Shown here piece after piece: positions 43,172 to 53,595 of a DNA stretch of 64,000 bases. The notes beneath the pieces are model-generated. The model did not search any database and had not been told where the DNA came from. It saw only the letters and a list, made by a program, of their open reading frames with translations. This DNA is from Larix kaempferi (Eukaryota; Streptophyta; Pinopsida; Pinales; Pinaceae), in NCBI GenBank assembly GCA_027924585.1, contig BSBM01000092.1, forward strand, positions 10,881,001 through 10,945,000. Direction: 5' to 3'. Every line of letters starts with the position of its first letter. The first letter of the stretch is position 1. The position numbers and the translations under genes are program-made.

Positions 43172-43642
43172 TCTGGCTCCGGCTGGGACAAGTGCTCGGC
43201 TGAAGTGAGCGCTTGAGAACCTCAGAATCTCTGGTCCTCGAACTCTGCTACTCGAATCCATGATCCAGCACTCTACCATTTTATTTCCAGCTTTTTATTC
43301 TTGCAACCTATTTTCTGCATTCACAAACATCTAAACAAAATACCTCATGCCGCATGTGTGGGAAAAATAATAAAATCAACTGAAATAAAATCTTCTCTAT
43401 GTCAGAAATATAAATACATAAAATATAAATGCAGAAAGTAAATTAACATAATTTGCAAAATTTGAGTTTTATTGTGCAGGAAAAGAAAAAGTGACAGGTA
43501 CTCAGTTAAACTAGGAGCTTACAAAGGAGCTTAGAGACTAAAAAAGGTGCCAGACTCAATGGCTGAAAAGACTAACTACTGCCTAAGTAGGCTTATTTGG
43601 TTTCCTACCTACCCTACTCTACCAGGCAATGCAGTGCACAGT
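43172..43642 (-). other. Element G 3' untranslated region
   Basis: Between the polyprotein stop and the 3' LTR. The bases next to the LTR read GGAGCCAGA on the minus strand instead of a long purine tract. The last ~140 nt are conserved in the composite element before 10744. The copies are 53125-53595 and 63078-63548. Confidence 0.7.
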
Positions 43643-46600
43643 TTATTCAATGGGTGGGAAGTAATGCTTTAACAAAAGCCCGTTTACAGGGAGTTCCAGT
43701 TCATCCCCATCTAGAGTTTCTAGAAACACTGACCCCTTACCAGCTATCCTTGATACTCGATACGGACCCATCCAAATTTTTTCAAATTTTCCATGGTTTC
43801 CAGGTTTTGCCTTGTTTTTATCCCATAGCAAGACTATGTCTCCTATACTGAATTTCACATTCCTTGTTCTTTGGTCGAAAGTTCCTTTAACTCTTTCTTG
43901 TTCAATGACGGTTTTGTTGAATGCCATTCTTCTCATTTCATCAAGTTCTACTAGTTTATCAATTCTCGCTTGGAAAGCTTCTTCATCAGAAGTACATTGC
44001 TGTAACAATTCGTATACAGGAATTTGCAAATTTATTGGGAGTCTACAATCTTGCCCATATACCAACTCAAAAGGTGATTTTCCGGTAATCCTTTTAACCG
44101 TTGTCCTGTCAGCCCATAAGGCATATTTCAACTTTGTATCCCAACTTCTTTTATTAGTGCCAACCATTCTTTTTAGTAACCTTATCAAATTCTTATTGCT
44201 AGACTCAGCAAGACCGTTTCCTTGAGGATAGTAATTTGATGAATGCGAAAGAGTGATTCCATGATTCATGCAAAAGGTTGACATTTCTATTTTACTGAAA
44301 GCTGGAGCGTTATCCGTTGTTATTTTTAAAGGACAACCATATCTGGCTACGATGTTTTCTTCCAAAAACTTCACAACTACTTCGGCTGTAGCCCTTTTAG
44401 TTGGGATTGCCTCTACCCATCGAGTAAAATAATCCGTACAGGTCAGCATGTACTTATATCCATTGCTTGAGTTCTCACTGAAAGGTCCAACAAAATCCAT
44501 ACCCCATTGCTGAAAAGGAGCTTCTACTACTACAGGATTTAGAGGTAGTGCGGGCAATCTTGGTTTTCCTGAAAAAAGTTGGCATTCTTGACAAACTCTA
44601 ACATAAGAGTGCACATCCTTGAAAAGTGTTGGCCAGTAATAACCCGCCCTCATGATTTTTGCAGCGGTTGTTCTCGGAGCATAATGCCCACCACATAATC
44701 CAGAGTGCATTTCTTTCATAATGGTTTGTGATTCTTCTAGGTTGACACATTTCAAGATTATCCCATCAGGATTTCTCCATCCTAAACCATCCTGGGTCAA
44801 CACATACTTTTCAGCTTTTAGCCTTAATGCCCTTCTTTGATGATCCACCAGGTGATCAGGGCATGACAGGTTCCTCAAGAAATATACAATATCTTTGTAC
44901 CATTCATGCTCTTCGTCAATGTTTAAAATAAAGGGATCCCTTTCACTTACCATATTTACCACATTTCCTCCCTTTTCAGTTAAAAGTTGAGCTAGCCCTT
45001 GTCCTTTCACAATCTTGATTGGCTTAATCTCTAGATCATATTCTTGTATACGTGAAATCCAATTTCCTCTTACACCTATGCCATCTGCTTGTGATAAAAC
45101 GTCCTTTACTGCTTGATAAGGCACATATGCTTTAATTTTGGAATACCCCACATAGGTTCTGAAATGTTTCAAGGCTTTAACTAAGGCATAAGCTTGTTTT
45201 TCAGTTGTGGTATATTTCAGCTCGGCATCTCTCAAGTTTTTACTCATAAAGGCTATAGGTTGTTCATGGTTTTCGTTGTTCTTTTGTAATAACACACCAG
45301 CAATAGTATCTTCCGAAGCATATGAGTAAATCATGAACTCTTTATTGTAATCAGGACAGGCTAGTACCGGGGAGGTTGAAATGGCCTTCTTGAGTTTGGT
45401 GAAAGATGATTCACATTCTTTATCCCAAACAAACTTGACGTCCTTTTTGAGAAGGGCATTCAATGGTTTGGCTAACTCTGCTAGGTTTGGGATGAATCTT
45501 CGAACGAAGTTTATTTTGCCAAAGAAAGATTGCAAGGTGGCCACATTGTGGGGTGCTGCAATAGCGTTGATGGCTTGGACACGTTCTGGGTCGATTCTGA
45601 TACCTTCTTTTGATACAATGTGTCCTAAAAGCTTGCCTTCATCTACTCCAAACGTCGATTTCTTGGGATTTAATGATATACCAAATTTTCTGCAACGTTC
45701 AAAAACTCTTTTTAAATGTTCAATATGGTCTCCTCGTTCTTTTGAAAACACTGTTAGGTCATCCTGATAAATGGCAATGATTTTCCCAATCAAATCACTA
45801 AATGCTTGATCCATAGCTCTTTGAAAAGTGGAACCGGCGTTTAATAATCCGAATGGCATTCTTATATATTGGAAAGTTCCCCATGGAGTAGTAAATGTTG
45901 TTTTATTTCTGTCTTCCTTTCTGATACGTACCTGATTATATCCCGAAAAACCATCCAACATTGACAACATGCCTGCCCCAGTAACACTTTGCAACAGATT
46001 TTCCATATTTGGCAAAGGGTAATTGTCCTTGAGGGATGCTTGGTTTAGGTTTCTAAAATCAATGCATATCCTGATTTCACCACTTTTCTTTCTTACAATA
46101 ACCGGGTTAGAAACCCAAGTAGTGTGTCGAACGGGTTGGATAATTCCGGCTGCTAGCATCTTCTCAAGTTCTTTCTTGATTAAGGGAGCAAGTTTTGGAT
46201 TGACATTTCTTAACTTTTGCCTATAAGGTTTAGCACCTTCATGCAAAGGGATAGTATGCTCGATAATTTCGGGATCATAAGTTCTGAGCTCGTCATAAGC
46301 CCAAGCGAAAATATCTCGATACTTCCTAATCAAGTTTACAATAGCCTTTCTTTCTTCTGGGGAAGCATTCTTTCCTATCCTGATCATTCTGGGAGAAACC
46401 GAAGTTCCAATATTTATCTCTATAACCTCGTCTACTGGTTCAGCTCTCTTACCCTTGTATTCATCATGCCTATTGAAATTTTTCTCCAGAGGTATTGCTA
46501 GCTTCCTAATATCAAGATCTTGAATGGAGGAACCGTTTGAATTGTCTTCTAAATTCACATTGCAATTTTGAAAACTTTCATGGTTTTGTAAGAAAGCAAT

Positions 46601-48454
46601 GATTTGTGCATCAGAATCAAATACTTGCCAATGATCTTCATTATCAGGAACGGAAGGTCTAAATATTACTTCAACCTTACACTCTTTATTTTTAAGATAA
46701 TCAGGAGTTTCAAAGGTGCAAGCTATTACCGATAATGCATCATCCAGGGTGTTTTCTTCTCTTGGGACTGCTCGTATTGCAAAGGCATCAAACATTTCTA
46801 TAGTGTCCCAAACAGCATTTCGATAATCCCTAAGCCTATTGTTCTTGGCTGCAAACTGGTTCTTTACTTGGGATACAATCAAATCAGAATCTCCAGTTAC
46901 GTTTAGACATTTGATCTTTTGTTCACGACAGATTTCTAGACCTAAAAGCAATGCCTCATACTCAGCTACATTGTTTGTACAATCAAATTCCAGACGGTAC
47001 GCAAACAATTTTTCTTCACCAGAAGGAGATGTGAGGACTATCCCAGCTCCAGCACCATGTCTAGACTTTGCCCCATCAAAATGCATTTTCCAAACTTGAC
47101 TAGGAGGGAAAGGATGCTGTCGGGGTTCTTCCCAATAGTTGGCCATTACCATATAATTTCCAACCTCCTCAGTGGGACGCATAGCATCCTCAAACAAGTA
47201 GTCGGGTGTTTCTACGTGTTCCGTCATAGGCTTTTCATTCATCAATCTATAAGTGGCCTTTTCTCCTATAGGGATGGTTGCGTAAGATAAATCCATTTGG
47301 ATACTTCCTCCTAATTTGGCAGCCCATTCCCTTGATAGCAACATTCCCCATGCGTCAGGAATGTCTAGAACTAGGACATTCATACTTATTTCAATTGCAG
47401 GGTAAGCAGCTAGTTTCATTTTGAGGTTTTCAATCATACCTTTTGACTTAACAGGCCTGGAATCCATCCCGCACACGTTTCTATATTCTCTGGATGGTTT
47501 TAACTCCAATTGTTCCATGACCTTAAGAGGCATAATGTTTACTTCTGCTCCTGAGTCTAACATACAGTTGTGCAATATCAATTGATTTATCTCTAAAGCA
47601 ATGTAAAAGGGGGGGTGACCCCTACCTTTATCAATCACACTTTGAATCATGATGGGGGGATCATCCTCAACCGTCAATTTCACAGGATTCTTGACTTTAG
47701 GCTCAATTCCCAAGAATTTAGTTGCTTGATTGAAGTATGAAGGGATTTTCAAAAGTTCTTCCAAGGGCACGGGGATATTCGGTTTGGATACGAAATTGCT
47801 CAGATCAATCTTTAAGTTGCAAGTCTTTTCTTTGTCCTTGGTATTCATTTTTAAACCCAATAAATGCATTACCTGTGTTCTAACGGAAGGAATAACTACC
47901 AAATCCTTTAAGGACACCATGACGGAAGATCCCGAGAGTTTTCCCAATATGTTTGAATTTAGCTTTTCTTGTGTTATAGGAGATATCTCTTTGTTAGGAA
48001 TACTCTCTTGTTTTCTTTGTATTAGATCCCTAGCATTGGGTTTAGTAGGATTTGAACTTATTACCTTCTTGGTGACCTGAGGGGATAACCTTCTGGGTTG
48101 ATCATTTTTCTTTAAAATTCCTTTAGGAGAAATGTTTGGAGCTTGAGTGGGAACCCTGCGAGTGGTATTTCTTTGGTCCAGTGAATTTTCTTTCAAACTG
48201 GTTTTGTTCTTATCTATGTCTTTCGTGTTATTCTTTGCCTGGGACCTAGTTACTACTCTGCCATCAGAAGTAGGTTTAGTTTGATGACATTCATTTGTAT
48301 ACACACCCTCAGAGTTTCTGGTAAAAGGTTTATATCTTTCAATATTTTCTCTTTGTTTTCTAAGAACTACCCCGTTTAGGTTTCGGATTAAACCACTCAT
48401 TTCGGTCATCATTTTCAAAATCATATCGTTTTCTGAATTGGTAACACAAGGCAT
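43643..48454 (-). CDS. Element G polyprotein, unit 1: protease, extra RNase H, RT, integrase; no gag
   Basis: Enzyme polyprotein of a Ty3/gypsy element, intact, about 1603 residues from the first ATG (48454); the frame is open to 48505 without an ATG. Residues 1-290 are Lys/Asn-rich with no CCHC knuckle and no capsid motif. Protease MLDSGAEVNIMPL is at about 300. An RNase H-like domain at about 457-575 keeps four acidic residues (HFDGAKSRHGAGAGIV, NVAEYEALLLGLE, TGDSDLIV, ENTLDDAL). RT spans about 745-950 (RICIDFRNLNQ, MPFGLLNAGSTFQRAMD, active site IYQDDLTVFSK). The native RNase H at about 1040-1160 reads MIYSYASEDTIAGVL, lacking the usual Asp. Integrase has CQECQ at about 1289, core MDFVGP, TTDNAPAF and GLAESSNK, then a GPY motif (WMGPYRVSRI). 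No chromodomain follows. A leader of about 140 nt separates it from the primer site. Confidence 0.93.
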   Translation of the reverse strand: MPCVTNSENDMILKMMTEMSGLIRNLNGVVLRKQRENIERYKPFTRNSEGVYTNECHQTKPTSDGRVVTRSQAKNNTKDIDKNKTSLKENSLDQRNTTRRVPTQAPNISPKGILKKNDQPRRLSPQVTKKVISSNPTKPNARDLIQRKQESIPNKEISPITQEKLNSNILGKLSGSSVMVSLKDLVVIPSVRTQVMHLLGLKMNTKDKEKTCNLKIDLSNFVSKPNIPVPLEELLKIPSYFNQATKFLGIEPKVKNPVKLTVEDDPPIMIQSVIDKGRGHPPFYIALEINQLILHNCMLDSGAEVNIMPLKVMEQLELKPSREYRNVCGMDSRPVKSKGMIENLKMKLAAYPAIEISMNVLVLDIPDAWGMLLSREWAAKLGGSIQMDLSYATIPIGEKATYRLMNEKPMTEHVETPDYLFEDAMRPTEEVGNYMVMANYWEEPRQHPFPPSQVWKMHFDGAKSRHGAGAGIVLTSPSGEEKLFAYRLEFDCTNNVAEYEALLLGLEICREQKIKCLNVTGDSDLIVSQVKNQFAAKNNRLRDYRNAVWDTIEMFDAFAIRAVPREENTLDDALSVIACTFETPDYLKNKECKVEVIFRPSVPDNEDHWQVFDSDAQIIAFLQNHESFQNCNVNLEDNSNGSSIQDLDIRKLAIPLEKNFNRHDEYKGKRAEPVDEVIEINIGTSVSPRMIRIGKNASPEERKAIVNLIRKYRDIFAWAYDELRTYDPEIIEHTIPLHEGAKPYRQKLRNVNPKLAPLIKKELEKMLAAGIIQPVRHTTWVSNPVIVRKKSGEIRICIDFRNLNQASLKDNYPLPNMENLLQSVTGAGMLSMLDGFSGYNQVRIRKEDRNKTTFTTPWGTFQYIRMPFGLLNAGSTFQRAMDQAFSDLIGKIIAIYQDDLTVFSKERGDHIEHLKRVFERCRKFGISLNPKKSTFGVDEGKLLGHIVSKEGIRIDPERVQAINAIAAPHNVATLQSFFGKINFVRRFIPNLAELAKPLNALLKKDVKFVWDKECESSFTKLKKAISTSPVLACPDYNKEFMIYSYASEDTIAGVLLQKNNENHEQPIAFMSKNLRDAELKYTTTEKQAYALVKALKHFRTYVGYSKIKAYVPYQAVKDVLSQADGIGVRGNWISRIQEYDLEIKPIKIVKGQGLAQLLTEKGGNVVNMVSERDPFILNIDEEHEWYKDIVYFLRNLSCPDHLVDHQRRALRLKAEKYVLTQDGLGWRNPDGIILKCVNLEESQTIMKEMHSGLCGGHYAPRTTAAKIMRAGYYWPTLFKDVHSYVRVCQECQLFSGKPRLPALPLNPVVVEAPFQQWGMDFVGPFSENSSNGYKYMLTCTDYFTRWVEAIPTKRATAEVVVKFLEENIVARYGCPLKITTDNAPAFSKIEMSTFCMNHGITLSHSSNYYPQGNGLAESSNKNLIRLLKRMVGTNKRSWDTKLKYALWADRTTVKRITGKSPFELVYGQDCRLPINLQIPVYELLQQCTSDEEAFQARIDKLVELDEMRRMAFNKTVIEQERVKGTFDQRTRNVKFSIGDIVLLWDKNKAKPGNHGKFEKIWMGPYRVSRIAGKGSVFLETLDGDELELPVNGLLLKHYFPPIE

Positions 48455-48591
48455 AGTTTTGAGTGTTTTAAGGATGTAAATGAGCTCGCTCCTCAGCGGA
48501 GTCACGATTGGGAGTCGCCAGGTAGATTTAACTCTTCTACCGAGATATGTGTCGTTTGTATATGCGGGAAGGACTAGGGCAAGCTATTGCC

Positions 48592-48609
48592 TCCCCGGCA
48601 ACGGCGCCA
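48592..48609 (-). promoter_or_regulatory. Element G primer binding site (tRNA-Asp), unit 1
   Basis: On the minus strand TGGCGCCGTTGCCGGGGA, the exact complement expected for the 3' end of plant Asp-tRNA including CCA, 3 nt from the LTR. The leader between it and the polyprotein contains CTGGCGACTCC. Confidence 0.88.
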
Positions 48610-48612
48610 AAA

Positions 48613-51600
48613 TGTTATCACCTAAACTGTAGTTACCCCTATGGAAGGATCCAGTCACGGATGGCAATAGGGAAGGGCAACTTGAAAGGTGCAACCACGA
48701 TCACCTCGACCTCCAATATGTATGGTTGTCACGCCAGTCGAGGCAACCTTCGCTTTATGTTATCTAGCCCAGACAACAAAGGGGGAGACCCGATCTACTC
48801 CCGACAGGAGAGATCAAAACCAAGACACCAAATCAGGGTATTTCCAAGTGAAGTTAGGTGTATGGTTTATCCTAGACCTAAGGATGAAGTCACAAGCCAA
48901 GTGAGGGGTTCAATAAGTATAGCTTTGGTTCATAGTTGAAGTGAAAGTGACTTGCAATGTTTGAAGTGAGATCTAGGGCTAGTGTACTAGGTCAATGTCA
49001 AAAGATTCACTGCCTTGGGAACCGTGTCCAATGCAGGGTTGTTTAGGGGGTCAGACTGGGGCTAACTAGTACATGAGACAATCTTGACCATGGTCCATGA
49101 TGTCTTCAAAGGTATAGTTCACCATGCAAAAGTCAAACCACAAGTCAATCCAACAATCTAGGAGAGTGGGTTGACTTGGAGATAAACCAGTGCCTTGGGA
49201 ATTGGGAAGTGGAGTCAAAGTAGGGTTGACTTTATGGTTTAGGACTCCTACAACATGAGATAAGTGGACAGTATAGGCTTTGATGGATAAAAGTGTCTAG
49301 ATCTAGGTTTGACCCAAGTGGACCACAATCCCTAAAAACAAGGAATGCAATCCCCAAGGCAAGAATTGACAAAGTGACAGTCTAGACCTAGGTTTTGAAT
49401 TATTCTGAATCCGGATCTGCAAAAATCTCAAGTACCCAGTTCCTCGAAGTGAGTGAACTCACTTCTCCAAGGTGGTGCGACTTTCCCTAAGGAGGCTTGA
49501 ATCGGGGTTTAGGTGGGTCAAATCATGTCGGATGGCATCCAAACTTTAGATCCGGGTAGATCAGTCAAGTAGGGATATGGATCTATAATTTTGTGGCAAT
49601 CCACCGGTTAGATCTTTGTAGATCTGAGTTTTAGTGTTCCAAGTGGTCCAAAATGGGGATTAAAACCCTTAAAATGTGGAATGGGGCCCACAAGGTGATT
49701 TTCAAGAAAGGGACAACCTGGGTGTATGTTATTTGATGTGTAGATGTCAAATCAAGTGAAATCTCAAACACCCATCGTTTAGATCTAGGTCAACCTGCTC
49801 AAATGGTGAAGTGCGCCTTCCTTGGGAGAAGCTAGGTTGGCTTGGGAGAGGGATCAAACGGGAGCCAATCCACACCAAACTATAGATCCGGGATGCCGTG
49901 GATGCTATAGAGGTGGGTTTTCAATATCATGCCCAACAACCCACTAGATCTTGGTAGATCTGACAAAATGTAAAATGAGGGTTTTGAAGTATTTAGGGTT
50001 TTAACAATTTATGAATTATGTCAATGGATTGGATAAAGGAAAGAGAAACAAACCTGTGGATCTTACCTGGATAACCTTGTAGATGCCTTGATGATGATGA
50101 TCTATGCAAACCCGATCAATTTGGAAGCTTTGAGGTAGTCTCTATGCAAATCGATTTTGTCCAAGAAGCCAATGCGCCCTCTCTCCTGCACAACAAACGT
50201 CAACAATATCAGATTTGATGCATCAAGAGATAAGACTAATGCCACAAAAGAAGTAACAGAAAGATAGCATAGATCACAATGATACTAATGATAACCCCCT
50301 GATACAAGCGAATGCCAAGAAAGTCGATTTGAAGAAGCCTTGCAAAATCGCCCTTGTTGAAGTCGCCCTCCTGTAGACAAACAATGATTTCCAAAAAATA
50401 GATAGATCTTACCACAATTTCCGAATGCTAGGTTGCAATAGACTTTCCAATCACCATCTAAGAACACCAGATGCAAAGGAGACCACAAGAATTTCCACAA
50501 GAATATTTTCTATACCAATAATCCAAGAGCCAAAGACCCTTTACAATGAGAGGCTCTCTCCTTTAAATAGGAAGGAGAGGCACCAAAACCCTAACCACTT
50601 TTTGAATGAGTGGCTAAGATTAAAAGATACAAATGTCTAATCAATGGTTGAGATGAGCTCAACAACATAATACATGGATCACACATGAAATATAACATAA
50701 GTGGACAAAGTCGCCCTAGGAGAGGGGAATCCCACCAAATCATGATGACAAAATATCATAAGAGGCTCATGGTGGGTCCAAGGGGTAATTTTATCCCTCC
50801 TTGGTCAATCCCCATGGCACAATAACCAATAAACAATCATGAAAGTACCAAATCGTGCCTCCAAGGTGAAGTAGTGTATCTCCAAGGTGAAGTCGTGGTC
50901 CTCAAAGACCTCAAAAATCCACAGAAAGTGCCATAAGTGATGGATGCGGGCCCCGATGAAGCTGAAACTGCAGGAGGAGGTGTGGAAGGTCCCGATCTAT
51001 CATCACTGATCATCCCATGCCATAACTTTGCCCCAGTAGCCCAAATCGATTTCCTCAATAGCCATTTCTACCAATCCTGAAATGCCTCGGGAAACGTGAA
51101 ACTGCCCAAACTGCCTCCTGGAGTGATGGCGCTGTCAAGGTGAGGGTGCCAATGTGTCCGGGAGGGGGGTAATATGGTAAAAACAAGTGGCTGGACCACC
51201 CCCTCCATCATCAGCGCCCTAGGTCATCCGGATAAAAGTCATCTCTGCTCCGACAGGGCCTCCAACAGGCCAAAACTGCACTAGGACAGCCTACTGAGGC
51301 TAAATCATCACTGTAAGTGCCCGGAACTGAAAACAAACTGTCTCATTGGACTCAGAAGGTCCAAATCTATCCAAGATGTGTACTCATACACCATATGAGT
51401 CTCTGCATGATCAAAATAAATATCCAATATACCGGAACAGGGCCAATAATAATGCGCTGTATGTATACAAACACTGCTGTAACCCCAGAATCATCATCAT
51501 ACCCTGTAGCTGCTGCATAGAATCATCCTGTATGTGTACATAGACCATATATCATCTATCCATATCATCATAAGGTCCAACATCTCATGTCCCATGGTCC

Positions 51601-53124
51601 TCCATGGTCAAACTAGGTCCAACCAAGACCAAATACAACTCAGACTATCATCAATAGCTGCTGCAAGGTGTCAAGGTTAATACATGCTTTACAATTTATT
51701 CAAATAGCTTCTATAACACAGAGTAATCATGACTGGCGATCTAAATCCAAATATATAGTGTCGTTAGTTATTATTATTACTCAGACTAGACTTTCAGGAT
51801 CATACTCACTTCATAGTTGTGATCAATTTGCTAGTGAAGGGTGAAGGCTGAAATAAATGGCTAGGCTAAGGGATGACTTGACTATCTTGACTTTGTGACA
51901 CTTTGGCAAGGGAAAGGGAATACACACCATAGTATATACTGAATGAGCAATAACACAGGGAATGGCGGTGTCTCACAAATGGATGAGTTGTTTAAAGAGG
52001 GTTTATTCACCTTCACAGATGCGCACAATCCATAATACAAGCAAGGCCAGCAATTGTTTAGATATAACATTTAAGTTCCATTGCTTTTTGGGCCTGAGTT
52101 TTCCATAGCCTTGATCTATGTGTGTTTACAAACACATTGCATAGATTTACATTTATTTTTAGGCTTTCTGCTGCAGGTGTGTTTTTAAGGCACTTGTTTA
52201 CCTGAGCACTTCTAGGTGTGTCATGGACAGCTTGTTTACCTAGGTATTTATTTTTCCAAAAGATATAACATTTTATTTTTCATGGCCATTTTCATTTGGC
52301 ATTTCTTTCACATACAAGATATAGCATTTGATTTTTCCAGATTTTGTATTGATGGCAGCACTAAAAGTTTCAGGTTTAGCCAACACAACTTTAGTGACTA
52401 TGGGGAATTCTCAAGGAACTCCAACTCACCATAGGTAAGTTTTGTCACCAACTCAGAGCCGAGACACAATAAACAGGGAAGCTCATCCAATACAGAGGCT
52501 ACAGTGGGGAAAGGTCCTCCATGTCACTAGTCAAGTAGCAAATCAAGGTAATAATCTAAAAGGTAGGCCATGGATGGATGAAGACTATGAAATGATGGAG
52601 CCAACACTAGCAAGCCAGAGTATGGTGTAATGATCACCTCTATTCTCCCTAAGGAGGGTATGTGCCAATGAGTATGAATAATGAACTTCTAAGTCTGAGT
52701 AGGGACAGTAATATATATATATGATAGGTCAACCAGGTCCAAATATCTATATGATCGCCAGATCATGACACTAAGTGCTAAGACATGCTATAAGAATAAA
52801 TATAAAAGCCATCTAACCATAATACCATGATATACCTGCTGAGTCATATACCTGAAAGCTCATCATCTGTCCTCTGAGACTGCTGCTGTAACTCTGGGCA
52901 CTACTGTCTGCTCTGTACCAATGGCATAATGGCTATATCGGGCATCTCTCTGAGTGTCCTGAAACTCAGTCATGGCATGGGGAATATAACTGCTGTCCAC
53001 AATCTGATAGTGATCCCATATAAATGCTCATCTCGGCGTCTCAAATGCAAGGGAACTGGCTGAATAGTGCACTGGCATCAGAAAAATAATGTATGGTAGC
53101 CCGGCTACTATATATGTGATAACA
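48613..53124 (-). repeat. Element G LTR 2
   Basis: Shared between units 1 and 2. One private base, T at 49778 (C in the other two). Otherwise like LTR3 in what I compared. Confidence 0.94.
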
Positions 53125-53595
53125 TCTGGCTCCGGCTGGGACAAGTGCTCGGCTGAAGTGAGCGCTTGAGAACCTCAGAATCTCTGGTCCTCGAACTCTG
53201 CTACTCGAATCCATGATCCAGCACTCTACCATTTTATTTCCAGCTTTTTATTCTTGCAACCTATTTTCTGCATTCACAAACATCTAAACAAAATACCTCA
53301 TGCCGCATGTGTGGGAAAAATAATAAAATCAACTGAAATAAAATCTTCTCTATGTCAGAAATATAAATACATAAAATATAAATGCAGAAAGTAAATTAAC
53401 ATAATTTGCAAAATTTGAGTTTTATTGTGCAGGAAAAGAAAAAGTGACAGGTACTCAGTTAAACTAGGAGCTTACAAAGGAGCTTAGAGACTAAAAAAGG
53501 TGCCAGACTCAATGGCTGAAAAGACTAACTACTGCCTAAGTAGGCTTATTTGGTTTCCTACCTACCCTACTCTACCAGGCAATGCAGTGCACAGT
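53125..53595 (-). other. Element G 3' untranslated region, unit 2
   Basis: Copy of 43172-43642 with no difference noticed. Confidence 0.7.

Noticed and set aside
43812-48080. Several plus-strand open frames of 67-137 codons opposite the G polyprotein
   Set aside because: They are antisense shadows of the polyprotein, repeat exactly with the array, and show no family motifs.
48503-48505. Polyprotein start at 48505
   Set aside because: That codon is GTG and the context is eukaryotic; the first ATG in the frame is at 48454, so I used that.
48592-48609. A tRNA-Asp gene
   Set aside because: Only the 18 nt complementary to the tRNA 3' end are present next to an LTR; no tRNA body.
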